NCBI GenBank assembly: GCA_044869805.1
Contig: JBIOXV010000155.1
Coordinates: 9,736-73,735 of the forward strand
Origin: CAWDVR01 sp044869805
GTDB lineage: Bacteria; Acidobacteriota; Thermoanaerobaculia; Multivoradales; SZUA-115
Direction: 5' to 3'
Length of the DNA stretch: 64,000 nt
Below are positions 25,101 to 32,440 of this stretch, piece after piece (the first letter of the stretch is position 1; the number at the start of each line of letters is the position of its first letter). The translations under genes were made by a program, and so were the position numbers. Below the pieces are notes generated by a model, which was given only the letters and a program-made list of their open reading frames with translations, had not been told where the DNA came from and searched no databases.

Positions 25101-25272
25101 CGACGAGAACGGAGCGGTTCGCGAGGCCCGTCTGAGCCAGCCGATCCGCCAGGACGTGGGGATCAACGAGGCCGCTCTCGCAGCGGCCCGCGGTGCCAAG
25201 TTTCGGCCGGCGACGAAAGATGGCGTGCGAGTAAAGATTTGGACCAAGATCAAGATTCCCTTCAAGCTTTGA
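22102..25272 (+). CDS. Ser/Thr protein kinase with N-terminal pseudo-receiver and C-terminal TonB domain
   Basis: A 1056-residue fusion. Residues 1-115 resemble a response-regulator receiver (MPQIFVVEPESR... AVLVKPFAEQDL), but the phospho-acceptor Asp is replaced by Asn (LVLVNVEVDG) and the acid pocket is reduced. An Ala/Pro-rich linker follows. The Hanks kinase domain spans about 372-654: GGMAEVWKA loop, AIKK lysine, HRDVSPQNVL, DFG in CDFGIVKA, and YMSPEQ. One transmembrane helix (about 761-786) precedes a coiled coil (about 855-900). A TonB C-terminal domain follows (about 969-1056), with TKPEYPAVARRLRVEGTV and AALAAARGAKFRPA. Start MPQIF begins the receiver fold. Cytoplasmic kinase and periplasmic TonB-C suggest signalling tied to outer-membrane contacts; partners are unknown. 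Confidence 0.88.
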   Translation: MPQIFVVEPESRYVERIRDALANDAGWSVVAHERAERALQAAAGTAPDLVLVNVEVDGAEVLLSTFARQRGGRGAIALLPERRGGEAEAFRGRADAVLVKPFAEQDLRVAARRVLAGGKEALDATGHKLTSAEIFGDLLAEFQESPASRRSVAVDDDEINRKLEETLSGVLGAQRKPPAPAPAVAVSPAAATSVAAASAAAAAPKKPKSATDVDSLLSKLDLEHGRSKPAPRPAPAAVPSAASSPATGQSAPAPRVAPPASPIPSAPPPSPVSAGAPPVTPGAGPAAAPAPRPAFASMETPLSAAPTLKMELPPLAALEPPSVVPMAAPPPSPPIPPPLAAPPVHVAPVHVASEAAVTQRIPVSGLPGVEGREFGQYALLEKIAVGGMAEVWKARMKGVEGFQKTVAIKKILPHLTDNSAFLSMFIDEAKLAAQLAHPNITHIYDLGKIGPDYYIAMEYVEGRNLRALLNAARRQGVRFPLGLALMIGARLASALDYAHRKKGFDGHELGLVHRDVSPQNVLISNEGDIKLCDFGIVKAVSKASHTQMGALKGKLQYMSPEQAWGRQVDGRSDLFSLGAILFEMLTGRRLFPGENEISVLEAVRECRIEAPKALVPSIPDEVDALVRKALGREPGDRFQTAGAMQQALEHVLYALKPSQADLATFVHKLASGPSLPDTDSGSVPGDKLAAPWSAPVAQPAAPVPAAEPVRARPSGSAPRPAPKPEPVAPPSRLSASRAEVVAVPPPAGSEVELEEGGSRGKTALIAAIAATVLLGAVGVWMFMGRGKSGGQAPADGQAPPAAEAAADPTSVPPTAEDGTAALPADGAVPPSGETAVPPAAVATSPSAEPANMDVAQLVDRELAKREEDLRRKLEAEQKKLEQRLAEAKAAEEQRKVTEPAKEAAPPPPTTPPVSAAPAEPEPAPVEPEPVAEGRVEPERQAEAAAPPVAPPAAPQVELGQLVKMGPGVVPPSLVTFTKPEYPAVARRLRVEGTVEAEVLVDENGAVREARLSQPIRQDVGINEAALAAARGAKFRPATKDGVRVKIWTKIKIPFKL

Positions 25273-25336
25273 GAGGGGCTCGTCGCCGGGACGCGCGGCA
25301 GGCTGGGGCGCGCCGAGGGCTACGGGGGAGGAGGCC

Positions 25337-25570
25337 ATGAGCCTGAACGATCAGCAGCGGAAGTTCTACGAGAACATCCTGGCGGTGACCAAGACCGAGA
25401 TCGAGGACCTCGACCGGGAGATCGAAGAGGAGCTGGCCAAGGTCAAGGACCGGCTGGCCGAGCTCCAGAACGCCAAGAAAGCCTCGCGGCAGACTTACGA
25501 CGCTGCCTGCCTGCGCCTCGGCATCCCCAACGACCTGGAAGAGGCGGACGACTCTTCCGCCGGAGCCTGA
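25337..25570 (+). CDS. Small coiled-coil protein, unknown function
   Basis: A 77-residue protein. Most of it is a single charged amphipathic helix (TEIEDLDREIEEELAKVKDR, then LAELQNAKKASRQTYD). A GGGGGAGGAGGCC ribosome site precedes the ATG. There is no signal peptide and no zinc-finger cysteines, so it is not a DksA/TraR protein. It lies between the kinase gene and accD, with 64 and 83 bp gaps, and may share their transcript. I do not recognise a family. Confidence 0.65.
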   Translation: MSLNDQQRKFYENILAVTKTEIEDLDREIEEELAKVKDRLAELQNAKKASRQTYDAACLRLGIPNDLEEADDSSAGA

Positions 25571-25653
25571 AGCGCGCCAGGCGCGAACCTCCGAAGCCCT
25601 GTTCTCCGCCATGACGCCTGCCCGCGAGGGCCGTCGCGCGCGGAATTCTCCTC

Positions 25654-26499
25654 ATGGCCTGGTTCCGGAAGCCCAAGAAACCGAAGCCGGTCGGCGAAGA
25701 CGAGCGGCGCAGCACGGTCCCCGAGGGCCTGTGGGTCAAGTGCGAGGGCTGCCGCGAGGTCATCTACGGCAAAGAGCTCGACAAGAACCTCAAGATCTGC
25801 CCCAAGTGCGGCTACCACTTCCGCATCGACGCCTGGGAGCGCATCGCTCTGCTGCTCGACGAGGACACCGCCGTCGAGCTGTTCCGCGGCGTGGCGCCGA
25901 CCGACCCACTGCATTTCAAGGACACCAAGCGCTATCGTGACCGTCTGAAGTCCTACCAGCAGTCGGTAGGGGCGAAGGACGCGGTGGTGGTGGTCGAGGG
26001 CTTCCTCGAAGGTATCCCGGTGATCGTCGCCGCCATGGAGTACGCGTTCATGGGTGGCTCCATGGGGTCGGTGGTCGGGGAGAAGATCACCCGCGCCGCG
26101 GAAACGGCAACGGCGCGGCGGCGCGCCCTGGTGCTGGTATCGGCCTCCGGCGGAGCGCGCATGCAGGAGGGCATCCTGTCGCTGATGCAGATGGCCAAGA
26201 TCTCGGGCGCGCTGGCCCGCCTGCGCGACGCGCGGCTGCCTTTCATCTCGGTGCTCACCGATCCCACCACCGGCGGCGTGACCGCGTCCTTCGCCATGCT
26301 CGGCGACCTCAACATCGCCGAGCCGGGCGCGCTGATCGGCTTCGCCGGCCCGCGGGTCATCGAGCAGACCATCCGCCAGAGCCTGCCCGAGGGATTCCAG
26401 CGCAGCGAGTTCCTGCTCGAGCACGGTTTCCTCGATCTGGTAGTGCCGCGACCGGAGATGAAGGGTACGTTGGCCCGCTGCCTGCGCCATTTTCTGTAG
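25654..26499 (+). CDS. accD: Acetyl-CoA carboxylase carboxyltransferase subunit beta
   Basis: Half of the heterotetrameric carboxyltransferase that makes malonyl-CoA for fatty-acid synthesis. The 281-residue protein has the N-terminal C4 zinc ribbon Cys30-x2-Cys33...Cys49-x2-Cys52. The crotonase-like core includes SASGGARMQEGILSLMQMAK, TDPTTGGVTASFAMLGD and GFAGPRVIEQTIRQ. accA is not in the window. folC follows after 6 bp, a common neighbour of accD. Confidence 0.95.
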   Translation: MAWFRKPKKPKPVGEDERRSTVPEGLWVKCEGCREVIYGKELDKNLKICPKCGYHFRIDAWERIALLLDEDTAVELFRGVAPTDPLHFKDTKRYRDRLKSYQQSVGAKDAVVVVEGFLEGIPVIVAAMEYAFMGGSMGSVVGEKITRAAETATARRRALVLVSASGGARMQEGILSLMQMAKISGALARLRDARLPFISVLTDPTTGGVTASFAMLGDLNIAEPGALIGFAGPRVIEQTIRQSLPEGFQRSEFLLEHGFLDLVVPRPEMKGTLARCLRHFL

Positions 26500-26505
26500 C
26501 AACCC

Positions 26506-27822
26506 GTGGCTCTGCCCACCGCCGCCGAAATCCTCGACCGGCTCGAGCTCTACGGCATCCGGCTCGGGCTCGACTCGACGCGCCAGCTCCTTGCCGCCCT
26601 CGACCATCCCGAGCGCGCTTGCCCGGCGGTCCTCGTCGCCGGCACCAACGGCAAGGGCTCGACCTCCGCGCTGCTGGCCGCGGTCGCGCAGGCCGCCGGC
26701 TACCGTACCGGCCTCTACACCTCGCCGCACCTCGAGGAGGTAGAAGAGCGGCTGCGCATCGACGGCGCGGCGATCGAGCGCAGCGCGCTCGGCGAGCTGC
26801 TCGGCGAGGTGGTGGCCGCGAGCGAGGCCGTGGCGGGGGGCGCGCCGACCTACTTCGAGGCGCTGACCGTGGCGGCGTTCCTCCACTTCGCGCGGCAGGG
26901 AGTCGAGCTCTCCGTGCTCGAGGTCGGCATGGGCGGCCGGCTCGACGCCACCAACGCCGCCGAGCCCTGCCTCTCTGTGATCACGCCGATCGGCCTCGAT
27001 CACACCGCCTTTCTCGGCTCGACCCTGGCGGCGATCACCCGCGAGAAGGCGGGCATTCTGCGGCAAGGTCGACCGGCGATGGCATGGCCGGGCAGCGTGG
27101 AGGCCGGGGAGGCGCTGGCGGCGTCGGCGGGGGAGGCCGGCGCCGATCTGCTGCAGGTGCCGGAGAGGGCGCGGATCGTCTCGCGCTCGGCGGCCGGCGC
27201 AGCGCGGCAGCAGGTAGTGATCGAGACCGAGCGTCATCGTCACGAGCTCGACACGGCCCTGCTCGGTGCCCACCAGGCGGTGAACCTGGCCCTGGCGGTG
27301 GTGGCGGCCGAAACCCTGGCGGAGCGCGGTTGGGAGCGCATCACGCCGCGGGCGATCCGCGAGGGCGTGAGGCGCTGCCGCTGGCCCGGCCGGCTCGAGC
27401 GGGTCTCGCTGCCCACGGGCGGCGAGGTGCTGCTCGATGCCGCCCACAACCCGGCAGGCGCCCGCGCCCTGGCGAGCCATTTGGAAGAATCCGGCGGGGA
27501 GTTCGATCTGCTGTTTGGCACCTTCGCCGACAAGGACGCCGAGGGCATGCTGCCCGCGCTGGCCGCCAGCGCGCGCCGCGTGGTGCTGACGCGCCCGCCC
27601 GGGCCTCGCGGCCGCGAGCCGCGAGAGCTGCTGCCGCTCCTGCCCGCGGGGGTGCCGGTGGCCGTCGAGCCGGAGCTCGGCCCGGCCCTTGAGCGCGGCC
27701 TCGAGGGCTCGAGGCTGCTGGTCGCCACCGGCTCGCTCTACCTGGTGGGCGAGGCGAGGCGCCTCCTGCGCGAGCGCTTCGGCGTGCCGCGAGCGGCGGT
27801 CGCGCCGCTGTTCGCGCCCTGA
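26506..27822 (+). CDS. folC: Folylpolyglutamate synthase / dihydrofolate synthase
   Basis: Adds glutamate to dihydropteroate and folates in an ATP-dependent ligation. The 438-residue Mur-ligase-type protein shows AGTNGKGSTSALL from residue 45 (P-loop), TSPHLEEVEERLRIDG, the YFEALTVAAFLHFA block and EVGMGGRLDATNA. The C-terminal domain carries LDAAHNPAGARALASHL. The GTG start at 26506 is 6 bp from the accD stop. Confidence 0.93.
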   Translation: MALPTAAEILDRLELYGIRLGLDSTRQLLAALDHPERACPAVLVAGTNGKGSTSALLAAVAQAAGYRTGLYTSPHLEEVEERLRIDGAAIERSALGELLGEVVAASEAVAGGAPTYFEALTVAAFLHFARQGVELSVLEVGMGGRLDATNAAEPCLSVITPIGLDHTAFLGSTLAAITREKAGILRQGRPAMAWPGSVEAGEALAASAGEAGADLLQVPERARIVSRSAAGAARQQVVIETERHRHELDTALLGAHQAVNLALAVVAAETLAERGWERITPRAIREGVRRCRWPGRLERVSLPTGGEVLLDAAHNPAGARALASHLEESGGEFDLLFGTFADKDAEGMLPALAASARRVVLTRPPGPRGREPRELLPLLPAGVPVAVEPELGPALERGLEGSRLLVATGSLYLVGEARRLLRERFGVPRAAVAPLFAP

Positions 27823-27856
27823 TTCGTGGCTAAGATCCCCGCGAGGAAACCCTCCC

Positions 27857-28528
27857 ATGACCCGAGCCGAGAAAGCGCAGCGCATCCTCGAGATCCTGGA
27901 CGGGCTCTACCCGATCCCGCCCATCCCCCTCGACCACGTCGATCCCTACACTCTGCTAATCGCCGTGGTGCTCTCGGCGCAGACCACGGACAAGAAGGTC
28001 AACCAGGTGACCCCGGCCCTCTTCGCCCGCGCCTCGACGCCGGCGGCCATGGCGAAGTTGCCGGTCGAGGAGATCCACTATCTGATCCGCGAGATCGGCC
28101 TCGCTAAGGGCAAGGCGAAGAACATCAAGCGCCTCTCCGAGATCCTGGTCGAAAACGGCGGCCAGGTGCCGCAGACCTTCGAGGAGCTCGAGGCGCTGCC
28201 CGGGGTGGGCCACAAGACCGCCTCCGTGGTCATGACGCAGGCCTTCGGCAAGCCGGCCTTCCCCGTCGACACCCACATCCACCGCCTGGCCGAGCGCTGG
28301 GGCCTCTCCTCGGGCAAGAGCGTCGAGCAGACCGAGCGCGATCTCAAGGCCGTTTTCCCCGAGGAAACCTGGGGCAAGGTCCACCTGCAGATCATCTACT
28401 TCGGCCGCGAGCGCTGCCCGGCTCTCTACCACGCCTTAGACGCCTGCCCGATCTGCTCCTGGGCCGCGACCAAGAAACAGAAGGGGGCGGAGGAAAAAAG
28501 GGGTAAGGCGCTGCGAAAGCGGAAGTAA
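27857..28528 (+). CDS. nth: Endonuclease III-like DNA glycosylase with an incomplete Fe-S cysteine set
   Basis: Base-excision enzyme for oxidised pyrimidines. The 223-residue protein has the helix-hairpin-helix LPGVGHKTASVV with catalytic Lys120, and VDTHIHRLAERWGL with catalytic Asp138. The Fe-S loop is atypical. Classical enzymes have Cys-x6-Cys-x2-Cys-x5-Cys; here only Cys187-x9-Cys197-x2-Cys200 are seen (RCPALYHALDACPICSW), and no fourth Cys follows in the Lys-rich tail. The ATG at 27857 follows GAGGAAACC. Function in repair is very likely; the cluster state is open. Confidence 0.88.
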   Translation: MTRAEKAQRILEILDGLYPIPPIPLDHVDPYTLLIAVVLSAQTTDKKVNQVTPALFARASTPAAMAKLPVEEIHYLIREIGLAKGKAKNIKRLSEILVENGGQVPQTFEELEALPGVGHKTASVVMTQAFGKPAFPVDTHIHRLAERWGLSSGKSVEQTERDLKAVFPEETWGKVHLQIIYFGRERCPALYHALDACPICSWAATKKQKGAEEKRGKALRKRK

Positions 28529-28546
28529 GCCGGGAGGTATTCTTCC

Positions 28547-28593
28547 GCCCCCTCCCCCTTGCAGGGGGCCCAGGGCTTCTGGCATTGTTTTTC
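28547..28593 (+). terminator. Probable terminator after nth
   Basis: GCCCCCT/AGGGGGC (28547-28569) and a smaller CCAG/CTGG hairpin (28570-28582) lie just before TTGTTTTTC at about 28585-28593. Geometry is imperfect, because the U-run is closest to the weaker hairpin. Confidence 0.4.
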
Positions 28594-28619
28594 TCTACTA
28601 ACTCTGGCGTTGAAGGCGA

Positions 28620-30419
28620 ATGCTTCAGCTCCGGGGGTCGAGACCCCTACTCCTCGTTCTGACTCTGGCTCTCGTGGTGCGGCTGGCGCACCTGGCGGCC
28701 GTTGCCGAGGCGCCGTTCGTCGCCTCGCTCGCCATGGACAGCCAGGAGTACGACCGCTGGGCCCAGACCATTGCCGCCGGGCCATGGGTGAGTGACCAGC
28801 CGTTCTTCCAGGCGCCTCTCTACCCCTATCTGCTCGCCGTCCTGTACCGAGCCCTCGGCCGCGAGCTGCTGGTGGTCTACGGGCTGCAGATCCTGCTGGC
28901 GGTGGCGGGTGTCTATGCCCTCTACCGAGCCGGCCGGCACCTCGGTGGCGAGCGCTGGGGCCTGGCGGCCGGGCTGCTCGCCGCCACCTACGGCCCCTTC
29001 CTCTTCTACGACGTGCAGCTCCTCAAGGAGTCGCTGGCGGTTACCGTCGTGTGCTTCCTGCTCTGGCGCCTGCTCGAGGCGGGTGCTCGCGGCGGCACTC
29101 TGCAGTGGGCCGTCGTCGGCGGCCTCGCCGGCGTGCTCACCTTGCTGCGGGAGAACATGCTCTTGGTCTTTCCGGCCTTTGTTGTGCTGCCGCTCACCGC
29201 TCGCGTGCCGCTCGTGCGCCGGGCGTCGGCCGCCGCCGCCCTGGCGGCGAGCTTCGCGCTTCCCCTGCTGCCGTCGGCGATCCACAACGCGCGTACCGGA
29301 GGCGGCTTCCTGCCCACCACGTTCCAAGGCGGGGTCAACTTCTACATCGGCAACAACCCGAGCGCGAACGGCTCCTACCAGCCGTTGGCGGTCGGCAAGC
29401 AGGTCCCCTACTACGAGCGCCGCGAGTCCATCCGCCTGGCCGAGCAGCGGCTCGGCCGCCGGCTCACCGCCGCCCAAGTGTCACGGTTCTGGCTGCAGGA
29501 GGCTCTCGGCTGGGCGCGGCGCGAGCCGCTCGCCTTCCTCGCCCTGCAGGCACGCAAGCTGGCGCTCTTCTGGAGCTGGTACGAGCGGCCCGACACTGTC
29601 GACTACTACTACCTGCGCAGCCTGTCGCCGGTGCTGGGGCTGCCGCTGCTCGAGTTCGGAGGGGTCTGCCTGCTCGCCCTGGCCGGTATCTGGCTCGCCC
29701 GCCGGCGGCTTGCCGAGCTGGCGCCCGTGCTCCTCTTCACCTTGCTGTGGATGCTGGCGACGGTCGCATTCTTCCTCTTCGCCCGCTACCGGGTGCCGGT
29801 GGTGCCGGCGTTGCTCCTGCTCGCCGCCCTGCCCCTCGCCGAGCTGGCCCGCGCTTTCGAGGAAGGCAGGAAGCGGGCGGCCCTGGGGTTGGGGGCGGTG
29901 GTCGCAATCGCCTGGTGCGGGCCCCATGCCATGGGTTTCGGGCCACGCCGGGATCTCGTCGCTTACAACCTGGGCCGCCTCTACCAGGAGGCGGGCGACT
30001 CGGCGAGGGCGATCCAGCACTACCGGGCGGCCGTCGAGGCGAACCCGCGGGATTTCCTCTCCTGCCTCAACCTCGGAGCCTACGCCGCGCGCCAAGGCAG
30101 GCCGAGGGAAGCCCTGGTCTGGTTCCGGCGGGTCGTCGCTCTCGAGCCCGGCTTCGACGACGGCTGGGCGGACCTGGGGATGGCCTACGTGGCCACCGAT
30201 CGCCCGAGCGAAGCGGTCGCTGCCCTCGACCACGCCCTCTCCCTGAACCCCGCGAACGCCGTCGCCCTCCATGGCCGCGCGCTCCTGGCTCTGAAGCAGG
30301 GCGATCTCGAACAGGCCCGGGAGCTGCGGCGGCTGCTCGCCGAGGTGGCGCCGGACCATGAGGCCACCCAGCGGCTCGAGGCCAGGCTCAAGACCGCGGG
30401 GCGCGACGAGCGGCGCTGA
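28620..30419 (+). CDS. Membrane glycosyltransferase (ArnT/PMT-like) fused to TPR repeats
   Basis: A 599-residue protein. Residues 1-440 are a GT-C-type multi-helix membrane region. An early acidic loop (AMDSQEYDRWAQTIAAGPWV) is typical of dolichyl/undecaprenyl-phosphate sugar transferases, and a FYIGNNPSANGSY extracytoplasmic motif follows around 240. Residues 445-570 form about three TPRs (YNLGRLYQEAGDSARAIQHY; CLNLGAYAARQGRPREALVW; WADLGMAYVATDRPSEAVAA). This matches the arrangement of some bacterial O-glycosyltransferases in which TPRs hold the acceptor. Acceptor identity is unknown. Confidence 0.8.
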   Translation: MLQLRGSRPLLLVLTLALVVRLAHLAAVAEAPFVASLAMDSQEYDRWAQTIAAGPWVSDQPFFQAPLYPYLLAVLYRALGRELLVVYGLQILLAVAGVYALYRAGRHLGGERWGLAAGLLAATYGPFLFYDVQLLKESLAVTVVCFLLWRLLEAGARGGTLQWAVVGGLAGVLTLLRENMLLVFPAFVVLPLTARVPLVRRASAAAALAASFALPLLPSAIHNARTGGGFLPTTFQGGVNFYIGNNPSANGSYQPLAVGKQVPYYERRESIRLAEQRLGRRLTAAQVSRFWLQEALGWARREPLAFLALQARKLALFWSWYERPDTVDYYYLRSLSPVLGLPLLEFGGVCLLALAGIWLARRRLAELAPVLLFTLLWMLATVAFFLFARYRVPVVPALLLLAALPLAELARAFEEGRKRAALGLGAVVAIAWCGPHAMGFGPRRDLVAYNLGRLYQEAGDSARAIQHYRAAVEANPRDFLSCLNLGAYAARQGRPREALVWFRRVVALEPGFDDGWADLGMAYVATDRPSEAVAALDHALSLNPANAVALHGRALLALKQGDLEQARELRRLLAEVAPDHEATQRLEARLKTAGRDERR

Positions 30420-30428
30420 GGCAAGGCC

Positions 30429-30935
30429 TCACTTCCACATCCGCGGGTCGAAGCGGAACGGCTCGGGGGCGTCGATCTCGATCGCCTCGAAGTCGGGATG
30501 GGCTGGATTGAGGAGCACGTTCGCCTCGCGCGGCACCACGGCCGAAGGCACGGCGAGCGCCGCCGTCTTGCCTTCGCGCACCCACTCCGCGCCCAGCTCT
30601 CGCAGCCCTTCGGGAGCCGGGAAGGCGCGCCAGTCACGCGGCAGGTCCTCGACGGCTAGCCGCCGGATCTCGAGTCGAGCCGGCAGGTGGGCGGCGATCG
30701 ACACCAGGTCCTCCGGCGCATCGGCCGGGTCGAGGTGGACGAAGAGCTCGAGCGCGGCGAGCGAGAGGTGGCTGGCGGTGTAGACCATGGCGACGCCGCG
30801 CGGGCTGAAGCGGCCGCCGAAGCGCTTGGCGCCCTCGCCGTCGAAGGCGTGGCCGGCGTGCCGGGCCTTGACCAGCCGGAAGACGGTGGTGCGCGCACCA
30901 TCTCCGGCAACGGAGCGCCGGGCCTTGCCGGCCAT
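30429..30935 (-). CDS. RES-domain toxin (NAD-degrading)
   Basis: A 168-residue toxin of the RES family. Homologues such as MbcT, RES-Xre toxins and ParT phosphorolyse, hydrolyse or transfer from NAD. The defining residues are visible: Arg20 in FRLVK, Glu63 in YTASHLSLAALEL, and Ser131 in VPSAVVPREANVLLNP. The GGRFSPRGVAMVYTA block is standard. ATG at 30935 overlaps the antitoxin stop by 1 base (TGATG), which is classic coupling. Its 3' end converges on the glycosyltransferase-TPR gene with 9 bp between. Confidence 0.9.
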   Translation of the reverse strand: MAGKARRSVAGDGARTTVFRLVKARHAGHAFDGEGAKRFGGRFSPRGVAMVYTASHLSLAALELFVHLDPADAPEDLVSIAAHLPARLEIRRLAVEDLPRDWRAFPAPEGLRELGAEWVREGKTAALAVPSAVVPREANVLLNPAHPDFEAIEIDAPEPFRFDPRMWK

Positions 30936-31408
30936 CAACTGAAGACGCCGTGCTCGATGCGGCCCAGCACGTTCTCGACCTCGCGGCTGCCGGCGTCGGT
31001 ATCGAGCAGGCCGAGCGGCGCCTCGCCGCCCAGGGCGCGATTGGGCGCCTTGAGCCAGCGGGAAGCCTTCGCCTCACTGCCCAGCGCTTCCGTGGCCAGG
31101 GCCGCGATGCGGGCCAGGCGTGCCAGGCGGTCGGACTCGGCCGGCGGCAGGCGCTTCTCGTGCTTGCGGCGCGCCAGAGTGCGCAGCGGGATGTCGAGGG
31201 CGCGGGACAGATCCTCCCGCTCGAGGTCGAAGATCTCCATCAGGGCCTCGAGCAACGCGTACTCGAGGCCGCGCCGTACCTGGGCGCGTACTTCGAAAGG
31301 ATCGAGCCTCGCCCAGGAGGAGAGATCGGAGCGCACCAGCGAGAGCCCGCGCCGCCGGGTCTTGGGTTCGACCGCGGGAGGGACGGGCTTTCGGGCTGGG
31401 AGTGCCAT
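30935..31408 (-). CDS. Xre/MbcA/ParS-type antitoxin
   Basis: A 157-residue partner of the RES toxin. The middle has an Xre-like DNA-binding section (LEREDLSRALDIPLRTLARR). The C-terminal DUF2384 toxin-binding domain includes AKASRWLKAPNRALGGEAPL, GLLDTDAGSREVENVLGRIE and a terminal GVFS. These C-terminal residues plug the toxin's NAD pocket in known complexes. ATG at 31408 fits; a TTG at 31417 would lie inside the predicted -10 box. It probably represses its own promoter through the repeats at 31401-31434. Confidence 0.88.
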   Translation of the reverse strand: MALPARKPVPPAVEPKTRRRGLSLVRSDLSSWARLDPFEVRAQVRRGLEYALLEALMEIFDLEREDLSRALDIPLRTLARRKHEKRLPPAESDRLARLARIAALATEALGSEAKASRWLKAPNRALGGEAPLGLLDTDAGSREVENVLGRIEHGVFS

Positions 31409-31434
31409 ATGGCGCAATCCTAGTGCTGTATGGC
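31401..31434 (-). promoter_or_regulatory. Direct-repeat operator of the RES-Xre operon
   Basis: Two copies of GCCATAnnGCACT on the minus strand (31434-31422 and 31413-31401), start-to-start 21 bp, two helical turns apart. One copy overlaps the -10 and spacer, the other covers the antitoxin ATG. The downstream copy is also part of a 10-bp palindrome GCCATATGGC. Binding by the antitoxin is inferred from position. Confidence 0.6.
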
Positions 31435-31445
31435 CACGGCGTCAA
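31417..31445 (-). promoter_or_regulatory. Sigma-70 promoter of the RES-Xre operon
   Basis: Minus-strand -35 TTGACG (31445-31440), a 17-bp spacer and -10 TAGGAT (31422-31417). The predicted transcription start is about 31410, so the antitoxin mRNA would be leaderless or nearly so. Confidence 0.6.
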
Positions 31446-32440
31446 CCGCCGGAGGCCGCGCCTGCCACCAGCCGATGGAAGGTCTCGGGGTCGATGTTGG
31501 CCCCGCACACGATCAGGCCCACGCGCTTGCCGGAGAGCTCCTCGCGCAGGGGCCCGAGCAGGGCGGCGGTGGCGGCCGCGCCGGCCGGCTCGGTGGCGAG
31601 CTTCATCTCGCGCATCAGCAGCGCCATGGCGCGGCACATGGCCTCGTCCTCGACCTGCACCAGACGATCGATGGCGCGGCGGCAGAGTGCGAAGCTGTAG
31701 GGGGCCGCATGGGGCGCGGCGAGGCTGTCGGCGATGGTGGAGAGCCGCTCCATCGTGACCGGCTCCCCGGCTTCGAAGCTCCTCGCCATCGAGGCGGCCC
31801 CCGTGGGCTCGACCCCGAAGACGCGCGCCCGAGGCAGCATCGCCTTGACCGCCGTCGCCACTCCGGCGGCGAGCCCGCCGCCGCCGATCGGCACCACCAC
31901 CGCGTCGAGCTCCGGCGCTTGCCGGCAGAGCTCGTAGCCCACCGTGGCCGTGCCGAGCGCCGTGAGCCGCCCTTCGAACGGGTGGATGAACGCCCGGCCC
32001 TCCTCGGCCTCGATGCGGTGCACCTCGGGGAAGGCCTGGTGCACGTCTTCGACCAGCACCACCTCGGCGCCGTAGGCGCGACTGCCTTCTACCCGCGCGG
32101 GGTTGGCGGTCTTGGGCATCACCACCTTGGCCGTGGTGCCCAGCGTATGGGCGGCGTAGGCCACGGCCATGGCATGGTTGCCGGCCGAGACCGCGGTCAC
32201 GCCGCGGGCGAGCGCCGCCGGCTCGAGCGCCAGCACGTTGAGCAGCGCGCCGCGCGACTTGAAGCTGCCGGCGTACTGGAACAGCTCGAGCTTGAGGTGT
32301 ACCTCGGTCCCGGGGCCCAGGGCCGCGTCGATCTCACGGCCGCGCCAGCGCCACACCGGCGTCTCGCGCACCCGCTCGCCCAGCTCGGCGCGCGCCGCGG
32401 CGATCTCCGCCAGCGTCGGCGGGACGGGCTCCTCGCTCAC
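31442..32440 (-). CDS. PLP-dependent threonine/serine dehydratase family protein
   Basis: A 332-residue fold-type II PLP enzyme. Schiff-base Lys61 lies in GSFKSRGA, followed by VSAGNHAMAVAYAAHTLG and the phosphate-binding PIGGGGLAAGVATA loop. Catabolic threonine ammonia-lyase is the best guess. Serine racemase and 3-hydroxyaspartate dehydratase share the same motifs and length. There is no C-terminal ACT domain, so no isoleucine-type feedback is expected. GTG at 32440 overlaps the glyA stop by 4 bp, pointing to joint serine/threonine/glycine metabolism. Confidence 0.85.
   Translation of the reverse strand: MSEEPVPPTLAEIAAARAELGERVRETPVWRWRGREIDAALGPGTEVHLKLELFQYAGSFKSRGALLNVLALEPAALARGVTAVSAGNHAMAVAYAAHTLGTTAKVVMPKTANPARVEGSRAYGAEVVLVEDVHQAFPEVHRIEAEEGRAFIHPFEGRLTALGTATVGYELCRQAPELDAVVVPIGGGGLAAGVATAVKAMLPRARVFGVEPTGAASMARSFEAGEPVTMERLSTIADSLAAPHAAPYSFALCRRAIDRLVQVEDEAMCRAMALLMREMKLATEPAGAAATAALLGPLREELSGKRVGLIVCGANIDPETFHRLVAGAASGG

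Noticed and set aside
22038..25340. An 1100-codon plus-strand frame over the kinase
   Set aside because: It is offset by one base from the kinase frame, and its product is Arg/Gly/Ala low complexity without motifs.
25337..25570. A DksA/TraR zinc-finger regulator
   Set aside because: Coiled-coil character is similar, but the four zinc cysteines are missing (only one Cys).
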